Positions 25,374 to 33,439 of a stretch of 33,439 nucleotides of DNA are shown here, one piece after another. The DNA is from Deltaproteobacteria bacterium. GTDB taxonomy: Bacteria > Desulfobacterota > Syntrophia > Syntrophales > Smithellaceae. The position numbers and the translations under genes were made by a program. Each line of letters begins with the position of its first letter. Within the stretch, counting starts at the first letter, position 1. The notes under the pieces are model-generated. The model did not search any database. It saw nothing but the letters and a program-made list of their open reading frames with translations, and was not told where the DNA came from. Location: assembly GCA_025361065.1 (NCBI GenBank), contig JANYAY010000119.1:1-33439 (forward strand). Direction: 5' to 3'.

Positions 25374-25804
25374 TGAACAGCCCTCCCCATCACCTTCTGC
25401 GCAATCTCTAAAGATAACTTCCGGGATTGACTGTCCAGGGTCTGGCGAGCCGTCTGGATTTCTTTATCCATCTTTTGTTGAAATTCCTGCATCAAGAGAG
25501 GAATTTCATTGCGTACGGCATCGATAGTTTTCTTGGCTTGATCCGCCCCCTCTTTAATTATCTCTTTTTTTAACTCGGAAGCGTTTGCTTTGGCCAGCTT
25601 TAGTTTTTCCTCATATTCAGCGGCTCTTTTATCTACAGACTCATTAAAGAGTTTGATTTCGTTTTCCAACTCTTCGAGTTTTTTCTTGCGGCGTTCAATT
25701 ATGGCAAGGATGGGTTTATAAAGCAGAATATTGAGAATATAAATTAAAGCCAAAAAAGTAATCATCTGGATAAAAATCGTAACATCGGGGATAACACTAA
25801 CCAC
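25370..25804 (-). CDS. F0 ATP synthase b' subunit
   Basis: The 144-residue protein has one N-terminal membrane helix (VTIFIQMITFLALIYILNILLYKPI), the conserved b-type continuation LAIIERRKKKLEELENEIK, and a long coiled coil. It is the shorter of two b-type subunits, which form a heterodimeric peripheral stalk as in phototrophs and many Desulfobacterota. The start is GTG with GAGG six bases before it. It is the first gene of the operon. The a (atpB) and c (atpE) genes are not adjacent and must be elsewhere. Confidence 0.92.
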   Translation of the reverse strand: MVSVIPDVTIFIQMITFLALIYILNILLYKPILAIIERRKKKLEELENEIKLFNESVDKRAAEYEEKLKLAKANASELKKEIIKEGADQAKKTIDAVRNEIPLLMQEFQQKMDKEIQTARQTLDSQSRKLSLEIAQKVMGRAVQ

Positions 25805-25948
25805 GGCTTACCTCACGTCTTTTGCCAATACGTTAATTATTAATAATACATTACTCTCAAATGAATGGATTTTTTTGCGATGTGTTGCGAATATGTCTGC
25901 ATCATGAAGCATTGAGAAACGTTACTCCTGATCGTAAAAACCGCGCGT

Positions 25949-25977
25949 TATTAATCATAACCTTTTTTTCTTGTCAA
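25949..25977 (-). promoter_or_regulatory. Promoter of the ATP synthase operon
   Basis: On the minus strand a perfect TTGACA (25977-25972) is followed after 17 bp by TTAATA (25954-25949). Transcription would start near 25942, leaving a leader of about 138 nt before the b' GTG. It lies in the 267-bp AT-rich gap between bactofilin and atp genes, which holds no other gene. Confidence 0.6.
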
Positions 25978-26071
25978 GCTTTTTTCTGACCGGCAGTCTA
26001 CTTTTTTTAAATTATCAATATAACCAATACTAACGGCGAGTTGAAAGTAAATAGAAAGTGATTGAATTGGA

Positions 26072-26449
26072 TCAAACTGCTTCGGCAACTGCCATCTTCC
26101 CCTCTGTTGCTTCTTTCATATGCGATCTCCCGTCGAAAAAAGCTCCCTCTTCCATGATAAATACCGGTGTTCGGACATCACCGTAGAACTTGCCGGTAGA
26201 ATGGATGTTAATTTTTTCTTTGACATCAATGTTGCCGTGAACATCGCCGCCAATGTAAACACTATTAACAGCAATGTTAGCTTTCACCAGAGCACCTTCG
26301 CCGATTACCAGCGAACCCTGCCCGTAAACTTCACCCTGAAAATCACCGTCAATACGTACAGCGCCGTTAAAAATGAGTTTGCCGATAAACTCGGCGCCTT
26401 TGCCTAAAAACGCCCTCACTTCTTCAACTTCTTTTTTTTTCTCCCACAT
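26072..26449 (-). CDS. Bactofilin (polymerising cytoskeletal protein)
   Basis: The 125-residue protein is a single bactofilin beta-helix domain. Regularly spaced turns of glycine and hydrophobic residues are visible: FIGKLIFNGAVRIDGDFQGEVYGQGSLVIGEGALVKANI, AVNSVYIGGDVHGNIDVKEKI and GKFYGDVRTPVFIMEEGAFFDG. Bactofilins form non-polar filaments beneath the membrane and help place cell-wall enzymes. The ATG has AAGGAGAAGG upstream, and the gene follows rodA by 28 bp as the last gene of the elongasome cluster. This suggests a role in cell-shape control here. No membrane anchor is present. Confidence 0.92.
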   Translation of the reverse strand: MWEKKKEVEEVRAFLGKGAEFIGKLIFNGAVRIDGDFQGEVYGQGSLVIGEGALVKANIAVNSVYIGGDVHGNIDVKEKINIHSTGKFYGDVRTPVFIMEEGAFFDGRSHMKEATEGKMAVAEAV

Positions 26450-26477
26450 ATCCTTCTCCTTGCGGCTTTATAAATAT

Positions 26478-27611
26478 TTAACGTTGTAAAATAAATCTGC
26501 GCACACTGACATTCATTAATAATCCAATTGCCGTCATTAAAACAATCATCGCCGAGCCGCCGTAACTTAAAAAGGGCAGCGGGATACCGACGACCGGCAG
26601 TATTCCCAGAACCATACCGATGTTAATAAAAACTTCCCAGGAGATCAGGGCAGTTATTCCAAATGCGATTAATGTGCCCAATAAATCTCGGGAATGCAAG
26701 GCAATTTTCAGCCCCCAGAGAATCAGCGACATAAACAGAATAATCAAAACCAGAGCTCCGAAAAAGCCCCACTCTTCAGCAAAAACGGAGAAAACAAAAT
26801 CGGTCTGCTGTTCCGGCAAGAACTTCAACTGCGTCTGGGAACCTTTTAAAAAACCTTTCCCCAATAATCCCCCTGAGCCCACGGCAATCATTGATTGAAT
26901 GATATGATAACCCGCACCCAACGGATCGTTATCGGGATTAAGAAACATGATTAATCTATCCTTCTGGTAATCTTTCAGAAAGTGCCAAGCTATCGGCATT
27001 AACATCAGCCCGCCGGCTAAAACGATAGCAATAGATTTCCAGTTCACCCCGATAAAAAAAACAATGGATGCAAAAACGATGATTATGACCAGCGCCGTAC
27101 CCAGGTCCGGTTGCTTGAGGATCAATAGAAAAGGTACAATCACAATCAAGAAAGGAAGGAAAAGTTCTTTTAAAGTGTAAGGTTCATTGGATTTGTGATC
27201 ATCGAAATACCGCGATAATGCCAAGATTGTCGTCAGCTTCATTAATTCCGAAGGCTGGAAGGAGAAGCCGCCGAGTGCAATCCATCTTTGTGAACCATGA
27301 GTTGTATAACCAAAAAGAAAAACGACCACCAGAAGAGCAACGGAGATACCATAAATCACATAAGCGCCTTCACTGATTACGCGGTAATCAACCAGAAAAA
27401 CCATCATCATAAAAATTGATCCCAGCAAAACCCATTGGATCTGCTTTAGATAAAGGGGAATCTGCCTATCGCTTATACTGAAGACTGCCGAATAGATATT
27501 TATAATGCCAATCGCACAGATACCCAGCACCAGCGCCAGAAGTGTCCAGTCAAAATATTGAAAAATCCGCCGATCAAATTTAAAAAAAATCATAGATCTA
27601 TTGATGTTCAC
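26478..27611 (-). CDS. rodA: Peptidoglycan glycosyltransferase RodA (SEDS family)
   Basis: The 377-residue protein has about ten predicted membrane helices and SEDS signatures: GSQRWIALGGFSFQPSELMKL, LKQPDLGTALVI, DPLGAGYHIIQSMIAVGSGGLLGKGFLKGSQTQLKFLPEQQTDF, and the C-terminal GIPLPFLSYGGSAMI. RodA polymerises lipid II glycan strands in the elongasome together with the transpeptidase PBP2. The GTG start at 27611 overlaps the mrdA stop by 14 bp. An ATG at 27593 is an equally possible start, and neither has a strong ribosome site. Confidence 0.96.
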   Translation of the reverse strand: MNINRSMIFFKFDRRIFQYFDWTLLALVLGICAIGIINIYSAVFSISDRQIPLYLKQIQWVLLGSIFMMMVFLVDYRVISEGAYVIYGISVALLVVVFLFGYTTHGSQRWIALGGFSFQPSELMKLTTILALSRYFDDHKSNEPYTLKELFLPFLIVIVPFLLILKQPDLGTALVIIIVFASIVFFIGVNWKSIAIVLAGGLMLMPIAWHFLKDYQKDRLIMFLNPDNDPLGAGYHIIQSMIAVGSGGLLGKGFLKGSQTQLKFLPEQQTDFVFSVFAEEWGFFGALVLIILFMSLILWGLKIALHSRDLLGTLIAFGITALISWEVFINIGMVLGILPVVGIPLPFLSYGGSAMIVLMTAIGLLMNVSVRRFILQR

Positions 27612-29487
27612 TTTTTGCCGGTGGATTCAGCATTACAACTTCCGGCTGTTTTATTTTTTTCTTTCCTTCAAAATAAGCATCCAGAATTTTGCGGGCAATG
27701 GGAGCGGCAACGGAACCACCGTGACCGGCATTTTCGACAATTACGGCAACTGCAATTTCCGGATCTTTGAGCGGAGCGAAGCAGACGAATAAAGCGTGGT
27801 CCCTTTGCAATACGCCGAGCTTCTTCTCCCGGCGGGCCCTTTCATTCTCCGGCAAACCGACAACTTGCGAAGTTCCGGTCTTACCGCAGACGTCGGCATT
27901 AGGCCTGCGGGCAGCCTTCCCGGTACCGGTTGGTTCATTAACGACACCCCACAAGGCGTGACCGAGCAAATCAATTGTTTCTTTCTTCAGAGACAATTCT
28001 CCCTTTTTCGCCGGCAAAAACTCCTTATGAATCTTGCCGTCCATAGTTTCAATACTTCTCACTAACTGCGGCTGCCAAAGGATTCCACCATTGGACAAAG
28101 CACTGTAGGCGGAAGCCAGCTGCAGCGGAGTTACCAAATCAAATCCCTGGCCGATTGATATCGATATTGTTTCACCCGTTTGCCAGGGTTCTTTCATCTT
28201 CGCCAGTTTCCATTGTTTTGTCGGAATCAATCCGCTTTTTTCATTGGGCAGATCAATGCCGGTAACCCCACCCAGACCGAAGAGTTTGGCATAATGAGCT
28301 ATTTTATCTACCCCCAGCAACCTCCCGACATTGTAAAAATAGACATCGCACGATTCGACAATTGCCCTGTGCAGACTGATATGACCATGACCATTTTTTT
28401 GCCAGCAACGAAATGTCCTGTTACCGAAAGCATAAGTACCGTCACACAAAAATTTTGTATCCGGGGTGATTATCCCCTCTTCCAGTGCTGCTGCGGCAAC
28501 AATCATCTTGTAAGTTGATCCCGGAGGATATTGTCCGGAAATTGCTCTGTTGGATAGGGGATTCAAGGGATTATTAGCAATCTTCCCCCACTCTTCTCTG
28601 GAAAATCCGCTATTAAATAAATTGGGATCAAAGGAAGGTGAACTTACCATAGTGAGGACTGCACCGTTGCGGGGATCCAGAGCAACGGCCGCACCCGGCC
28701 GATTTTCAAATGCTTCCCAGGCAGTCTTCTGCAAATCGGCATCAATGTTCAACACGATATTGTAACCGGAAACAGGATCAATTCGTCCTAAATTTTTAAT
28801 CTCTTTGCCGTAAGCATTAACCTCAACCAACTCCGCTCCCCGGCTGCCCCGGATATAAGGATCCAGAAACTTTTCCACTCCATGCTTTCCCACAATATCA
28901 CCGGAAGCATATTCCTCTTCATCCTTTTCCAGCTCTTCTTTGCTGATTTCTCCGGTATAGCCGATAATGGGGGCTATTGTTTCGCCATCGAGATACAAGC
29001 GGACAGGAGAAACGTCAATATAAATACCGGGCAGATCCAAAGCATTGGTTTCGACCACGGCAACTTTTTCCATGCCCACATTCTTCTCCAGTTTTACCGG
29101 CAGATAGGGCTTCATTTGTCTGGGCAAAGATTGGTCGTAAGAAAGTTCCAGAGATCGGCGTTTATAAATAACTTTGAGCTTTTCAATTAAATGATCGGGA
29201 TACTTTCCTCTGCCGGGCATGTAGAGCACATCAAAAGAAGGGCGGTTATCCACTACGACATGTCTGTTCCGATCCATGATCAGACCGCGCAAAGGCATAA
29301 CATTACGGAAACGGATAGAATTATTCTCCGATCTCTGCTTTAAATCATCGCCTTTGATAACCTGCAAATACCAGAGCCTTGCTAAAAGAACGGTAAGGGC
29401 AGCCAGAATCACAACAATGATAATATTAAGTTTCTGCCGGAATTCGGCCGGTTCCGGTCCATTCAGCAGATTGTGCCGGTTTGCCAT
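27598..29487 (-). CDS. mrdA: Penicillin-binding protein 2 (elongation transpeptidase)
   Basis: The 629-residue class B PBP has one N-terminal membrane anchor (about 20-40), a pedestal region, and a transpeptidase domain. The active-site serine is S324 in the SxxK motif STYK (324-327), the second motif region is ESCDVYFYNVG, and the third is KTGT at 536-539. It cross-links peptides of new peptidoglycan during rod elongation with RodA. The ATG has AGAGG nine bases before it and starts 62 bp inside the mreD gene. The rodA start overlaps its end. Together they form one tightly packed operon. Confidence 0.96.
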   Translation of the reverse strand: MANRHNLLNGPEPAEFRQKLNIIIVVILAALTVLLARLWYLQVIKGDDLKQRSENNSIRFRNVMPLRGLIMDRNRHVVVDNRPSFDVLYMPGRGKYPDHLIEKLKVIYKRRSLELSYDQSLPRQMKPYLPVKLEKNVGMEKVAVVETNALDLPGIYIDVSPVRLYLDGETIAPIIGYTGEISKEELEKDEEEYASGDIVGKHGVEKFLDPYIRGSRGAELVEVNAYGKEIKNLGRIDPVSGYNIVLNIDADLQKTAWEAFENRPGAAVALDPRNGAVLTMVSSPSFDPNLFNSGFSREEWGKIANNPLNPLSNRAISGQYPPGSTYKMIVAAAALEEGIITPDTKFLCDGTYAFGNRTFRCWQKNGHGHISLHRAIVESCDVYFYNVGRLLGVDKIAHYAKLFGLGGVTGIDLPNEKSGLIPTKQWKLAKMKEPWQTGETISISIGQGFDLVTPLQLASAYSALSNGGILWQPQLVRSIETMDGKIHKEFLPAKKGELSLKKETIDLLGHALWGVVNEPTGTGKAARRPNADVCGKTGTSQVVGLPENERARREKKLGVLQRDHALFVCFAPLKDPEIAVAVIVENAGHGGSVAAPIARKILDAYFEGKKKIKQPEVVMLNPPAKSEHQ

Positions 29488-29965
29488 AGAAAAAAACCTC
29501 TACCCTACGCATCATGTAAAAGAATACCGGAGCAAGCAGGCCGACAATTAGCGCCTGCGGTAAAAAAACAGCTGGTGTGTTATTTAACATATCAAATCCA
29601 TAAGCTAAATTATAAAACAGGACGACTGTAAATTCTTCTAAAAAGGCACAAAATAAAGTAAAAAGGGCAATAAAAGGCATTCTTTCGGTAATCAATCGTG
29701 TGGAAACAAAAAATGAAAAAAGAAAAATAAGAACATAAATTAAAGTAAACAACCCCAAAACTGAACCGGAGATACAATCAAACATAAACCCCAGAACAAA
29801 TGCCGATATTGCCCCTTTAATTAAATTAACGCGAAATCCGGCATAAACTAATACGATAATCGATATTTCCAGAATCAAGCGGCCGGAAAATATTACATCC
29901 GCAATGGTATTCTGCAGCACAATTAATAATATGGAAAGAAAAGGCAATAACAAATAATAAATCAT
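29426..29965 (-). CDS. mreD: Rod-shape determining protein MreD
   Basis: The 179-residue inner-membrane protein has about five or six hydrophobic segments (YYLLLPFLSILLIVLQNTI, then LILEISIIVLVYAGF, FTLIYVLIFLFSFF and VFFYMM). MreD proteins are poorly conserved, so the call rests on the size, hydrophobicity and position between mreC and mrdA. The ATG follows the mreC stop by 2 bp with AAGGGGA before it. Its last 20 codons (ending AEWTGTGRIPAET) overlap the start of mrdA. Confidence 0.9.
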   Translation of the reverse strand: MIYYLLLPFLSILLIVLQNTIADVIFSGRLILEISIIVLVYAGFRVNLIKGAISAFVLGFMFDCISGSVLGLFTLIYVLIFLFSFFVSTRLITERMPFIALFTLFCAFLEEFTVVLFYNLAYGFDMLNNTPAVFLPQALIVGLLAPVFFYMMRRVEVFFYGKPAQSAEWTGTGRIPAET

Positions 29966-29967
29966 TA

Positions 29968-30801
29968 CTATTCCCCTTCGTTTTTATCGTCAGCGGAAGT
30001 TACCACCGATACCTCTTCCAGCTTGGAAAAATCAATAGACGGAGTTACATTAATTCTTAAAAAAAGTCCTGCTTCTTGTCTGTCCACATGGTTGACCTGG
30101 CCAATCATCATGCCCTTGGGAAATACTCCTCCTATCCCGGAAGAAATAATTATATCTCCTTCCTTCACATCCTGAATCTTAGAAATATATCTCAATACAC
30201 AGCCGCGGGAACCGGCACCGCGAATTATCCCTTGTGTACGGTTGCGCTGCACAATGGCGTCGATGTTACTGTTTTCGTCGATAAGGGGAAGCACCTTGGC
30301 TGCATGCCAGGATGCATCAATTACCCTGCCGACTAATCCCGGAGCCGCCATTACCGGCATGCCCGCCTTCAACCCGTCAGCGGTGCCTTTATTGATTAAA
30401 ATAGTTTTGGAAAGTGCAACCTGTTCCCGACCAATCACGCGGGCAGTAACGAAATTAAAATTGTAAGCATCATTCAGGGCGAGAAGGTTTCTCAGCCTTT
30501 GCGCCTCCAGGTAACCCTCTTGATATAAAATCAACTGTGATTTCATATCATCGATTTTCTTCTTTAGATTCCTGTTTTCTTCTTCCATGCCCACCAGAAA
30601 CAAATAGCGGTCCCAGGCATCGCCTACACTTTTGACGGAAGCATTCAAAACATTCTGAACAGGCGCTGCAACTTCCAAAACAACTTTTGTTATCAAACCG
30701 GCGGAAGATCTCTGCTTTAAATTGTAGGAAAGAACAATAAGAACTACAGCCATAATAATTACGACAAAAATGATAGTTTTATAATTCTTCAAGGAAAACA
30801 T
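29968..30801 (-). CDS. mreC: Rod-shape determining protein MreC
   Basis: The 277-residue protein has a short cytoplasmic start, one membrane helix (TIIFVVIIMAVVLIVLSYNL), a periplasmic coiled coil (EENRNLKKKIDDMKSQL), and the beta-sandwich domain with RVIGREQVALSKTILINKGTADGLKAGMPVM and VKEGDIIISSGIGGVFPKGMMIGQV. MreC links the MreB filaments inside the cell to PBP2 and RodA in the envelope. AGGT lies six bases before the ATG. A 198-bp gap separates it from mreB. Confidence 0.96.
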   Translation of the reverse strand: MFSLKNYKTIIFVVIIMAVVLIVLSYNLKQRSSAGLITKVVLEVAAPVQNVLNASVKSVGDAWDRYLFLVGMEEENRNLKKKIDDMKSQLILYQEGYLEAQRLRNLLALNDAYNFNFVTARVIGREQVALSKTILINKGTADGLKAGMPVMAAPGLVGRVIDASWHAAKVLPLIDENSNIDAIVQRNRTQGIIRGAGSRGCVLRYISKIQDVKEGDIIISSGIGGVFPKGMMIGQVNHVDRQEAGLFLRINVTPSIDFSKLEEVSVVTSADDKNEGE

Positions 30802-30999
30802 TTTTTACCTGTGAGGAAAATAATGGTCACGCCGGTCCGGACTCTGCCCCTATGTTGAGAACAGATGATTAACAGCAATTCATTGATCTACATTGAATTT
30901 GCCGTTTACCATCACATCGTCCCATTTTTACCGGCATATTAGGTAAGAGTCGAACTGTTATACTGCCGGCAAGGCCGGAAGACGCTGATGTAATAACAA

Positions 31000-32061
<1,062 letters not shown>

Positions 32062-32091
32062 TTAAAATAATTACTCTTCTACATATTTTTT

Positions 32092-32120
32092 CCTATACCG
32101 TATTTCCTTACCCTAATCAA
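32092..32120 (-). promoter_or_regulatory. Probable mreB promoter
   Basis: On the minus strand TTGATT (32120-32115) and TATAGG (32097-32092) are 17 bp apart, about 55 bp upstream of the mreB ATG. The match is moderate. Confidence 0.45.
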
Positions 32121-32138
32121 CGCCTTTTTAAATTGTAT

Positions 32139-32167
32139 TTGCATTTTGTAAATGACTGTAATACTAA
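32139..32167 (+). promoter_or_regulatory. Probable promoter of the ppiD-like gene
   Basis: TTGCAT (32139-32144) and TACTAA (32162-32167) are 17 bp apart, about 50 bp upstream of the ATG. It is divergent from the mreB promoter candidate, and the two sites nearly adjoin. Confidence 0.4.
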
Positions 32168-32219
32168 AGTAAAAGTTTTATTGCCGGAAGGCAGATATTT
32201 TTAAGTTTGAGGTGATTTT

Positions 32220-33439
32220 ATGCTTAGTTTTTTGCGACGCCATGCGCGCAGTTGGTTAATGTCCTTAATATTGGGAATAATCATTTTTGTTTTTGTACTT
32301 TATTTCGGCTCCAACAGGGACAGTCGGGCAACACAAGCCATCGCCACAGTTGACGGAAAAATAATCAGCGAAGGGGAATTCCATGACGAATACAGAAAAT
32401 TGATGGATATGGTCAGGCTTCGCTATGGCGCAAAACTTACACCGGAAGCACTAAAAGAAATGGATCTGAAGAAAATGGCCTATGACAGTTTGCTGGGCCG
32501 CCAGGTAATCATTTCCAAGGCTGCCGATTTGAAGGTTCTAGTCTCCGACGAGGAATTAAGGAATATGATAATGTCATTGCCTGCATTGCAGACAGACGGC
32601 GTATTTGATGATCGGAAATATCAGCAGCTTTTACGCTATAATAAAACCTCTGCGGAAGATTTTGAAAATACGCAAAAAATCAATTTAACGGCAAGTAAAA
32701 TTGAAGCTCTTATTCGTGACGGCATCAAGGTTTCCGATAAGGAAATCTTTGATATTTATACCCTGCAAAACAAGAAGATTAATGTCAATTTTGTGCAAAT
32801 TACGGGAAAAGATATTAAAAAGAAGATTGTCCCTACTGAAACCGAATTGGAAAGCTGCTTAAAGAACAACAGTAAGCTGTTCCGCAAGGCCGAACAGGTC
32901 AAAATTACTTATCTGTCCTTTGCAGGCCTTGATTTTGCTCCCGCCAACATCAGCGACTCTGATCTTCGTGATTATTATAATCGCAATATGGATAAATATA
33001 AAACGAAAGACGGCAAGCAATTACCATTCGCGGAAACACGAAACGCGGTCAATAAAGAGTTAATGCAGATGCGGGGAATGCAGATTGCCTATGGCGAAGC
33101 GAAAAAAGCGCATGATACCATTTACCAGGAAGACAATTTCACGGCCTATGCGGCGAAAAACAAGTTGGCAGTCAGCAGTTTGGACTTTTTCCCGCTGAAT
33201 AATTCTCCCCGGGAATTTGCTGCCGCCAAAGACCTGGCAGCAACACTTATGGATCTGCAGAAAAATGAAATCAGTAAAGTTATTAAGACCGATAACATCT
33301 ACTACATTTTACGGGTTGTTGACAAGAAGGCCGCTTACCTGCCGCAGCTGAAAGATATCCGGGATGAAGTGGAGAAATATTTTATCGAAAGTGAAAAGCA
33401 AAACATAGCCGAAAAAGAAGCTCTGGAAATTTTGGCGGG
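32220..33439 (+). CDS. ppiD: PpiD/SurA-like membrane-anchored periplasmic peptidyl-prolyl isomerase (3'-truncated)
   Basis: The frame runs off the window end after 406 residues. The protein starts MLSFLRRHARSWLMSLILGI with one membrane helix (about 12-30). A SurA/PpiD N-terminal chaperone segment follows (ATVDGKIISEGEFHDEYRKL, then GRQVIISKAADLKVLVSDEEL). A later stretch (FTAYAAKNKLAVSSLDFFPL, then LMDLQKNEISKVIKTDNIYYIL) resembles PpiC-like or SurA-like segments. PpiD proteins sit at the outer face of the inner membrane near SecYEG and help newly exported proteins fold. GAGGTG lies five bases before the ATG. It is divergent from mreB. Confidence 0.85.
   Translation, partial: MLSFLRRHARSWLMSLILGIIIFVFVLYFGSNRDSRATQAIATVDGKIISEGEFHDEYRKLMDMVRLRYGAKLTPEALKEMDLKKMAYDSLLGRQVIISKAADLKVLVSDEELRNMIMSLPALQTDGVFDDRKYQQLLRYNKTSAEDFENTQKINLTASKIEALIRDGIKVSDKEIFDIYTLQNKKINVNFVQITGKDIKKKIVPTETELESCLKNNSKLFRKAEQVKITYLSFAGLDFAPANISDSDLRDYYNRNMDKYKTKDGKQLPFAETRNAVNKELMQMRGMQIAYGEAKKAHDTIYQEDNFTAYAAKNKLAVSSLDFFPLNNSPREFAAAKDLAATLMDLQKNEISKVIKTDNIYYILRVVDKKAAYLPQLKDIRDEVEKYFIESEKQNIAEKEALEILA

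Overview
The window looks like a chromosomal segment of an anaerobic Desulfobacterota (former Deltaproteobacteria), most likely a Syntrophia/Syntrophales-type bacterium. This rests on gene content only: a seven-gene F1/b/b' ATP synthase operon lacking the a and c genes, a bactofilin attached to an mre-rod cluster, an NDP-forming acyl-CoA synthetase, a glutamate formimidoyltransferase, and PAS-LuxR and HD-GYP signalling genes. The lineage is an inference.

Region 1 (1-3633, + strand) holds signalling genes: a PAS-PAS-LuxR regulator cut by the window start, a small conserved protein, a CheY-like receiver, a CheX-like phosphatase, and a DUF3391/HD-GYP c-di-GMP phosphodiesterase. Region 2 (about 3790-6273, + strand) is a small AT-rich accessory island. 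It has the C-terminal remnant of a type I restriction methyltransferase (HsdM) and an AbiE-like type IV toxin-antitoxin pair with overlapping genes. The pair is preceded by two copies of one four-box symmetric operator. The island abuts the 3' end of a tRNA-Arg(CCT) gene, a classic integration position.

Region 3 (6274-12631, - strand) is an apparent operon smc-ftsY-phosphatase-ftcD followed by tRNA-Arg, which has its own promoter. Region 4 (12975-17566) is mixed: a hotdog thioesterase (-), a conserved protein of unknown function (+), a DUF2007-like protein (+), an AmrS-type radical SAM enzyme translationally coupled to a SAM methyltransferase (-), and greA (+). A possible 29-codon ORF sits just upstream of the methyltransferase. 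Region 5 (17620-19710, -) is a fused ADP-forming acyl-CoA synthetase with a repeat-rich leader.

Region 6 (19865-25804, -) is the ATP synthase operon atpF'-atpF-atpH-atpA-atpG-atpD-atpC. It has a consensus-like promoter upstream and a strong intrinsic terminator. Region 7 (26072-32037, -) is the elongasome cluster mreB-mreC-mreD-mrdA-rodA-bactofilin. Region 8 (32220-end, +) is a divergent ppiD-like periplasmic foldase gene cut by the window end.

Most of the window is housekeeping DNA. The most unusual part is the AbiE-like module. Its putative antitoxin carries a recognisable PD-(D/E)XK nuclease-like motif next to a winged helix, and its promoter region carries the duplicated operator with identical 17-12-17 bp box spacing.
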